Source: Streptomyces coacervatus (lineage in GTDB: Bacteria > Actinomycetota > Actinomycetes > Streptomycetales > Streptomycetaceae). Taken from it: a stretch of DNA of 64,000 nucleotides. The notes under the pieces were generated by a model that saw only the letters and a list, made by a program, of their open reading frames with translations, did not search any database and was not told where the DNA came from. This document shows positions 59,606 to 64,000 of the stretch, in pieces (position 1 is the stretch's first letter; every line of letters begins with the position of its first letter). A program made the translations under genes and the position numbers. The stretch spans positions 62,001-126,000 of the forward strand of contig NZ_JARHTP010000025.1 in the NCBI RefSeq assembly GCF_029223485.1, written 5' to 3'.

Positions 59606-60336
59606 GCGGCATCGCCCTGCGCCACGCGCGCGTGCGTTACGGCCCTCTGGAGGCCCTGCACGGCGTCACCCTCGCCGCCCCCGGCCCCGGCCTCACCGTG
59701 CTGCTGGGCCGCAACGGATCCGGCCGTACGACCGCCCTGCGCGCACTGGCCGGCACCGTGCCGCTGTCCGGCGGCGCGGTGGTGTGGGACGGCACCGACG
59801 TGAGCCGCATGCCGGCGTACGAGCGGGCCCGCCGCGGCCTGTGCCTGGTCCCCGAGCGACAGGCTGTCTTCGGCTCCCTCACCGTGCACGAGAACCTCGA
59901 ACTGGCGGTCAAGGACAAGGACAAGGACTACGGGAGCTACAGGCCCGCTCTCGACGCCTACCCGCAGCTGGAGCCCTTGCTCGCGCGCCGGGCCGGCACC
60001 CTCTCCGGCGGCGAGCAGCGCATGCTCGCCCTCTCCCGCGCCCTGCTGGCACGCGCGCGTGTGGTGCTCGTCGACGAGCCCGCGCAGGGCATGTCGCCCG
60101 CGGTCGCGGCCCGCACGTACGACCTGCTGGGCGCCCTGGACGCCTGCGTCGTCATCGCGGAGCAGCGGCTGCCGCCCGGGCTCCAGGACCGGACGGGCGT
60201 CATCGTGTACGAACTGCGCCGCGGCACCGTCGTGTTCAGCGGAGAGGCGGGCGAACGCGAGCGTCGGACAGGGGCGGGCCAGCCTCCTCGAAGTCCTGGT
60301 ACAGCTCCTGGGCGCGGGCCGAGCCGTGCGGGATGA
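59602..60336 (+). CDS. LivF-type ABC ATPase with altered Walker A
   Basis: 244 residues; ATG 59602 overlaps the stop of the fusion gene (ATGA). Family features are VPERQAVFGSLTVHENLEL, LSGGEQRMLALSRAL and Walker B VVLVDEPAQGMSP. The phosphate loop reads GRNGSGRTT, so the nearly invariant Lys is Arg42 (codon CGT, 59725-59727), which usually cripples ATP hydrolysis. With the degenerate signature of the fused LivG domain, the pair may form one working composite site. The last ~100 nt overlap the convergent Rpf gene. Confidence 0.85.
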   Translation: MSGIALRHARVRYGPLEALHGVTLAAPGPGLTVLLGRNGSGRTTALRALAGTVPLSGGAVVWDGTDVSRMPAYERARRGLCLVPERQAVFGSLTVHENLELAVKDKDKDYGSYRPALDAYPQLEPLLARRAGTLSGGEQRMLALSRALLARARVVLVDEPAQGMSPAVAARTYDLLGALDACVVIAEQRLPPGLQDRTGVIVYELRRGTVVFSGEAGERERRTGAGQPPRSPGTAPGRGPSRAG

Positions 60337-60874
60337 GCAGCTGCGTGCCGACGTTCAGCCGGTCGGGACGGTCGCCGACCATGTCCTTGTTGGCCCGGTA
60401 CAGCGACAGCCAGCCGCCGTCGATGCCGTACCTGCCCGCGATCGACACCAGCGTCTCGCCGGCGTGCACGGCGTGCACACGCCCCTGGAGCCGGTACCGC
60501 TGGGAGCAGGTCGGCCAGGTCTCCCACCCCTGCGCGGCCAGCACCTTCTCGGCGACGGCGATCTGCTCCTCACGGGTGGCGAGATCCGCGCGCAGGGCGT
60601 ACTTCAGCCCGCCGAAGTTCTTCCAGGTGGACTGCTGGAACTGCAGCCCGCCGTAGTAGCCGTTCCCGGTGTTGGCGTCCCACCGCCCGCCGCTCTCGCA
60701 GTCCGCGATGCACCCCCAGGGCCAGTGGTCCTTGGCGCAGTCGTAGGGCACATGCATCGCAAGTGCTCCCGGCAGCGGGGGCGGTGGTGCCGCCTGGGCC
60801 GTGACGGGGGCGAGGGCGCCGAACAGGGCGGCGGCCAGCGCCAGTGCGATCTGCGTGCGGTGCTTGCGGAACAT
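60236..60874 (-). CDS. Rpf-like transglycosylase with LysM
   Basis: 212 residues from ATG 60874. A signal peptide ends AQA near residue 28. The Rpf (resuscitation-promoting) domain follows: CIADCESGGRWDANTGNGYYGGLQF with catalytic Glu in ESGG, then STWKNFGG and REEQIAVAEKVLAAQGWETWP. A LysM-like domain (VHAGETLVSIAGRYGIDGG...LLIP) binds peptidoglycan. It cleaves cell-wall glycan to aid germination or growth. A paralogue lies directly upstream. Its 3' end overlaps livF by 101 nt on the other strand. Confidence 0.88.
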   Translation of the reverse strand: MFRKHRTQIALALAAALFGALAPVTAQAAPPPPLPGALAMHVPYDCAKDHWPWGCIADCESGGRWDANTGNGYYGGLQFQQSTWKNFGGLKYALRADLATREEQIAVAEKVLAAQGWETWPTCSQRYRLQGRVHAVHAGETLVSIAGRYGIDGGWLSLYRANKDMVGDRPDRLNVGTQLLIPHGSARAQELYQDFEEAGPPLSDARVRPPLR

Positions 60875-60932
60875 CGGGCCACGGTATGCAGCGGGTGGCC
60901 CGCGGCCGCTCCGGCGCGTCCGGTGCACCGAA

Positions 60933-60966
60933 GGGCCCCACCCGGTCGGACGACCGGACGGGGCCC
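60933..60966. terminator. Hairpin terminator between the two Rpf genes
   Basis: Outer stem GGGCCCC / GGGGCCC with inner CGGTC / GACCG, 20 nt past the stop of the upstream Rpf/LysM gene. It indicates that the tandem paralogues are transcribed separately. Confidence 0.75.
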
Positions 60967-60985
60967 GCACCCGGGTGAGGGGGGC

Positions 60986-61651
60986 TCAGAGGTCGAGCTG
61001 CTGCCCGGGCACGATCAGGTCGGGGTCACCGCCGATGACGGCCTTGTTGACGGCGTAGAGCCTCTGCCAGGTGGTCCCGTGCCGGGCGGCGATCTTGCTC
61101 AGGGTGTCGCCCTCGCGGACGGTGTAGTCGCCGCGGGAGGCACCGCGCGTCGTGTGGCCCGTCGAACGTGCCGGCGCCTTCGACGGCTTCGACTTGACGA
61201 CCGGTGAGGACTTCTTGACGACCGATGAGGATTTGCTGGTCACCGAACCGGAGGAGGCCGCGGGTGCGCTGCCGTACGCTCCGGCCCGTGCCGAGCAGAC
61301 CGGCCAGGCGCCCCAACCCTGGGCGTGCTGGACCTTGGTGGCCACTGCGATCTGCTGTTCCCTGGAGGCCCCGGCGGCCGTCGGCGCATAGGCCGAGCCG
61401 CCGTACGCGCGCCAAGTGCCGGCGGAGAACTGGAGCCCGCCGTAGTAGCCGTTGCCGGTGTTGATGTGCCAGTTGCCGCCGCTCTCGCACCGGGCGATGC
61501 GGTCCCACACTCCGCCGTCCGCCGCCGCGGCATTGCCGGTCGCGGCCAGCAGCCCGAGCGGAGCGAGCAGTGCCGCCCCGGCGAGGACCGCCGTCGTACG
61601 AGCCTGCGTCTTACGAACGTTGTCGCGGTTGGTATCGGCACATTCGGACAT
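60986..61651 (-). CDS. Rpf-like transglycosylase with C-terminal LysM
   Basis: 221 residues from ATG 61651 with GAGAGGG before it. A signal peptide (~24-50, ending AAAA) is followed by the Rpf domain (IARCESGGNWHINTGNGYYGGLQF, catalytic Glu in ESGG; GTWRAYGG; SREQQIAVATKVQHAQGWGAWPVC). A Ser/Lys-rich spacer (~138-170) and a C-terminal LysM (YTVREGDTLSKIAARHGTTW...IVPGQQLDL) complete it. It is close in layout to the streptomycete RpfA type. The ~300-nt upstream leader has a large hairpin, so post-transcriptional control is possible. Confidence 0.9.
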   Translation of the reverse strand: MSECADTNRDNVRKTQARTTAVLAGAALLAPLGLLAATGNAAAADGGVWDRIARCESGGNWHINTGNGYYGGLQFSAGTWRAYGGSAYAPTAAGASREQQIAVATKVQHAQGWGAWPVCSARAGAYGSAPAASSGSVTSKSSSVVKKSSPVVKSKPSKAPARSTGHTTRGASRGDYTVREGDTLSKIAARHGTTWQRLYAVNKAVIGGDPDLIVPGQQLDL

Positions 61652-61730
61652 GTAATTCCCTCTCGAAGGACTCGGGGTCCCCCAAGGCGGGGCGCACTCC
61701 CACGCATCGACGCGGTCGTCGCGCTCCGCC

Positions 61731-61781
61731 CCGTCCGCCGGAGGTGGTGCTGCTTGCTGGCTTGGTGCGGCCGGCGGACGG
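61731..61781 (-). promoter_or_regulatory. Large stem-loop in rpf 5' leader
   Basis: 11-bp stem CCGTCCGCCGG / CCGGCGGACGG enclosing a 29-nt loop, ~80-130 nt upstream of the Rpf/LysM start on the minus strand. Confidence 0.55.
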
Positions 61782-61979
61782 TCCCGAGCGGTGCTCGTTG
61801 CACACGGCCGAGGAATGTAGGGATCCTGTCGGGGCGTCAGCAACCAACTGCTTGTCATTCCAGGCCAGTTCGCCGTTACCGCAGGTATCGGCTATTTCCG
61901 GCCACCCACTTCATTCGCCGATTTCATGATTTGTCAACCAAGCCCTTCGATGATCTGTGACCCACTTCACGCAACCAAC

Positions 61980-62005
61980 TTCCTTGGATTTCCAAGGAAT
62001 TGACA
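61980..62005. promoter_or_regulatory. Inverted repeat next to a TTGACA box
   Basis: TTCCTTGG-ATTT-CCAAGGAA (8-bp arms) directly followed by TTGACA on the plus strand. It is a likely operator at the promoter of the gene at 62155; no clear -10 was found. Confidence 0.4.
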
Positions 62006-62154
62006 GTGAGTGCCCGATTCCGCACCTGCGGTCACCCTGTGCGGTGGATGGTTCGATTCCGTTCGCCCTGGGGCGTGACTCCCGCCACAGATCGCCCGTT
62101 GTCTTCTTCATGAGCCCGGGACCCACCCGGGCACCGCTTCCCGAGGGAGTCACC

Positions 62155-62937
62155 GTGCCGCGCATGCTCGACGTCAGCGACGAGGTACGCGCCGAGATCG
62201 GCGACGAAGAAGCCGACCGGCTGCTCACCGGAGAGAACGCCCCGGGCAGTTACGACTGCACGTCCTGCCGCACCCCGGGCGACTCCGGACAGGAGCGCAC
62301 CAGCACCGTCCTGTTCGTCGGCGAGGAGACCGCCGTCCTCGCCTTCGCCCACGCCACCTGCCTGCCCTCGCAGGTCGTCCAGGTCACCGAGGAGCAGCTC
62401 CAGGGGGCCGTGCGGTCCATCTCCGGGAACACCGTGGACCTGGACCCCGCGCAGGTCGTCCCCGAGCAGGCCGTGCTCGGTGTGACCAGCGGACTGGTCC
62501 TGATCGCCGGGGAGTTGCACCCGGCGCTGGTCGTCGAGCCGACCGGACCCATCGTGCGGCCGGGCACGAGCGGGCTCGGCGACGACTTCCTGCCGCTGCT
62601 GATCGAGCAGGGGTTCATGCCGCTGACGGAGCTGGCCGAGGTGCCGCCCGTGCTGCACGGCTGGTCGGTGCTGGTCGCCATGGGCCAGCTGCACGCCGTA
62701 CTGCAGCCCGGCACCAACGGGGGGCAGCCGGTGGCGTGGTGGCAGGCGCATCAGCCGCTCCAGGTGACGGAAGGCTGGCGGGCCGCCGCCAACAAGCATC
62801 AGCAGGTGCTCATGTTCGCTGCGCCGGTGGGGTCCATCGGGCGTCAGCCCCGGGAGGACCTGCTGCGGGACGCACTGGACAAGGCGGCCGCCAACGGAAA
62901 GCTGGTCGGTGTCGCCATGCCTCTCGCGGGGACGTGA
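62155..62937 (+). CDS. Conserved hypothetical protein
   Basis: 260 residues from GTG 62155, chosen because GAGGGAG lies 5 nt upstream; ATG 62110 lacks a ribosome site. The N-terminus has DEEADRLLTGENAPGSYDCTSCRTPGD, with a CxxC pair that may bind metal. The rest is a mixed alpha/beta protein of two repeats (FVGEETAVLAFAHATCLPS, LVLIAGELHPALVVEP) with no membrane segment. I do not recognise a named family. It is followed by a second hypothetical gene and a terminator. Confidence 0.7.
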   Translation: MPRMLDVSDEVRAEIGDEEADRLLTGENAPGSYDCTSCRTPGDSGQERTSTVLFVGEETAVLAFAHATCLPSQVVQVTEEQLQGAVRSISGNTVDLDPAQVVPEQAVLGVTSGLVLIAGELHPALVVEPTGPIVRPGTSGLGDDFLPLLIEQGFMPLTELAEVPPVLHGWSVLVAMGQLHAVLQPGTNGGQPVAWWQAHQPLQVTEGWRAAANKHQQVLMFAAPVGSIGRQPREDLLRDALDKAAANGKLVGVAMPLAGT

Positions 62938-62998
62938 GAGCGCCCAAAGAGGCAGGTCCGAACCGCATCCCTTGAAGTTCGGGGTCGTTTGGACATAC

Positions 62999-63388
62999 GT
63001 GCATGCATACGACGTTCCCCGCCGCCAGCCGTTCCAGCCGATTCCCTCCGCGCGCTCGGGCCAGGACATTTCGGGCAGCCACTCGGCCACGCCCATCTAC
63101 GACGCGCTCTACTCCGAGTACGTCAAGTCCTTCCGCACGCTGCCGGGTGACCGCAGCGGCGAGGAGAACCTGGGGTTCACCGCCTTCGGGAACATTCCAA
63201 CCAGCGCGGAGGCGCTCACAGGACACCGGCCGGGGTCGTTCAGCAGCTCGTACAGCGCCTACAGCGCCGGGGCCTACAGCGCCCGGCAGCAGTCGCAGTG
63301 GCAGCGCGTAGGGCACCCCGGGCAGCACGGCACGGGGATGCACCATGTGCCGGCCGCGCTGCCGCCCGGCCCGCGCAGCACCCGCTGA
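62999..63388 (+). CDS. Hypothetical Ser/Tyr-rich protein
   Basis: About 129 residues if GTG 62999 is used; the start is uncertain because no good ribosome site is seen. The central part (SGHSATPIYDALYSEYVKSFRTLPG-like, here SGSHSATPIYDALYSEY) is the most conserved-looking stretch and recalls short streptomycete proteins with a TPIYDAL motif. The C-half is Ser/Tyr/Ala and His/Pro rich and probably disordered. Function unknown. A strong terminator follows. Confidence 0.6.
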   Translation: MHAYDVPRRQPFQPIPSARSGQDISGSHSATPIYDALYSEYVKSFRTLPGDRSGEENLGFTAFGNIPTSAEALTGHRPGSFSSSYSAYSAGAYSARQQSQWQRVGHPGQHGTGMHHVPAALPPGPRSTR

Positions 63389-63414
63389 ACAGACGGCGTC
63401 CCCCCACGACGACG

Positions 63415-63445
63415 GAAGGGCGGCCCCCAACCGGGGCCGCCCTTC
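63415..63445. terminator. Bidirectional terminator hairpin
   Basis: 13-bp stem GAAGGGCGGCCCC / GGGGCCGCCCTTC with a 5-nt loop, between the hypothetical gene and the convergent der stop. Confidence 0.88.
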
Positions 63446-63457
63446 TGCTGCGTACGG

Positions 63458-64000
63458 CTACTTCTTCTTGTTCCCGCGCTTCTCGCGCACCCGCACCGAG
63501 ATATGGATCGGCGTCCCCTCGAAGCCGAACTCCTCGCGCAGCCGGCGCTCGATGAAGCGGCGGTAGCCCGCCTCGATGAAGCCGGAGGCGAAGAGCACGA
63601 ACCGCGGGGGCTTGGTGCCGGCCTGGGTGCCGAAGAGGATGCGGGGCTGCTTGCCGCCGCGGATGGGGTGCGGGTGGGCGGCGACCAGCTCGCCGAGGAA
63701 GGCGTTCAGACGGCCCGTCGGGACGCGGGTCTCCCAGCCGGCCAGCGCGGCCTCGATCGCCGGGACCAGCTTCTCCATGTGCCGGCCGGTGCGCGCCGAG
63801 ACGTTCACCCGCGGCGCCCAGGCGACCTGGCCGAACTCGGTCTCGATCTCCCGCTCCAGGTAGTAGCGGCGCTCCTCGTCGAGGGTGTCCCACTTGTTGT
63901 ACGCGATGACCATCGCGCGCCCGGCCTCGACGGCCATCGTCACGATCCGCTGGTCCTGCACCGAGATGGACTCGGAGGCGTCGATCAGGATGACCGCCAC
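63458..64000 (-). CDS. der: Ribosome-assembly GTPase Der (EngA), 3' part
   Basis: The last 180 residues are in the window; the gene continues past its right edge. The second G domain is seen from motif G4 AYNKWDTLDEE, then NVSARTGRHMEKLVPAI (G5 region). The C-terminal KH-like domain (GKQPRILFGTQAGTKPPRFVLFASG, RRFIERRLREEFGFEGTPI) follows and the end is Lys-rich. Der binds the 50S subunit during assembly and is essential in most bacteria. No oddity is visible in the part present. Confidence 0.93.
   Translation of the reverse strand: MAVILIDASESISVQDQRIVTMAVEAGRAMVIAYNKWDTLDEERRYYLEREIETEFGQVAWAPRVNVSARTGRHMEKLVPAIEAALAGWETRVPTGRLNAFLGELVAAHPHPIRGGKQPRILFGTQAGTKPPRFVLFASGFIEAGYRRFIERRLREEFGFEGTPIHISVRVREKRGNKKK

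Larger units (their letters stand above)
61652..62154. other. Divergent leader region of rpf and 62155 gene
   Basis: 503 nt without a supportable gene. It holds a large stem-loop in the rpf leader (61731-61781), a TTGACA on the minus strand (61932-61937), an 8-bp inverted repeat (61980-61999) and a TTGACA on the plus strand (62000-62005). I looked for the c-di-AMP ydaO riboswitch core known upstream of rpfA and did not find its conserved blocks. Confidence 0.55.

Noticed and set aside
61652..61960. ydaO (c-di-AMP) riboswitch upstream of the Rpf/LysM gene
   Set aside because: The location fits the known rpfA case, but the conserved ydaO blocks are not recognisable on the minus strand; only a large stem-loop is present.

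Overview
The window is chromosomal DNA from a Streptomyces or a very close actinomycete. The evidence is very high GC with strong third-position GC bias, frequent GTG and TTG starts, GGAGG-type ribosome sites, ATGA-coupled operons, a conservon (cvnABCD), streptogrisin-type proteases, a SepF-like protein, two Rpf/LysM proteins and a LexA-controlled dnaE2. From memory only, the order SGNH lipase - AA10 LPMO - lipase - imuB/dnaE2 - sflA - der matches the SCO1725-SCO1758 stretch of S. coelicolor, so much of the window looks like core chromosome with local insertions.

Layout. 1-5.1 kb: the 3' end of a TPR protein coupled to a nickel/cobalt exporter-like membrane protein, a membrane Ser/Thr kinase, and a convergent secreted SGNH lipase. 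5.3-14.0 kb: a compact glycan locus with a small membrane protein, two GT2 glycosyltransferases, a NodB-type deacetylase, a 1293-residue flippase/GT-C-like fusion and a convergent GH39/PslG-like membrane-anchored glycosidase. 14-19.4 kb: housekeeping and hypothetical genes (AAA ATPase, DUF72, GntR, GNATs, DUF402, methyltransferase, a 44-residue protein). 19.5-21.5 kb: a LAETG-tailed LPMO and a secreted lipase, followed by remnants of a divergent MarR/cupin pair.

22.4-31.5 kb: the imuB-dnaE2 SOS mutasome genes, a membrane protein, and two streptogrisin-type proteases flanking a slipin. 31.7-39.7 kb: a divergent sulfur-scavenging locus. Two flavin monooxygenases, an amino-acid-type ABC ATPase and permease and an FAD/NAD(P)-binding protein run leftward. 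A substrate-binding lipoprotein runs rightward behind a short cysteine-ended leader ORF and a terminator-like hairpin. 39.7-43.3 kb: a conservon. 43.8-50.4 kb: sflA, a glutaryl-CoA-dehydrogenase-like gene, a DHA2 MFS exporter, a PIG-V-like membrane mannosyltransferase, a PAP2 phosphatase and an I78 inhibitor.

50.8-60.3 kb: an orphan cytochrome oxidase subunit I, a WYL regulator, and a Liv-type ABC system. In that system permease, permease and ATPase are fused in one ORF, and the second ATPase (LivF-like) has Arg in place of the Walker A Lys. 60.2-64 kb: two Rpf/LysM cell-wall proteins, two hypothetical genes and the 3' part of der.

Two dispersed repeat families stand out. A 37-bp hairpin element sits in frame inside three coding genes. 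An intergenic element with core GGGGCGCGGGGAACTGCGCG sits just past 3' ends. I saw no tRNA, rRNA, CRISPR array, transposase or phage gene. Coordinates and starts come from reading the sequence; no database search was possible.
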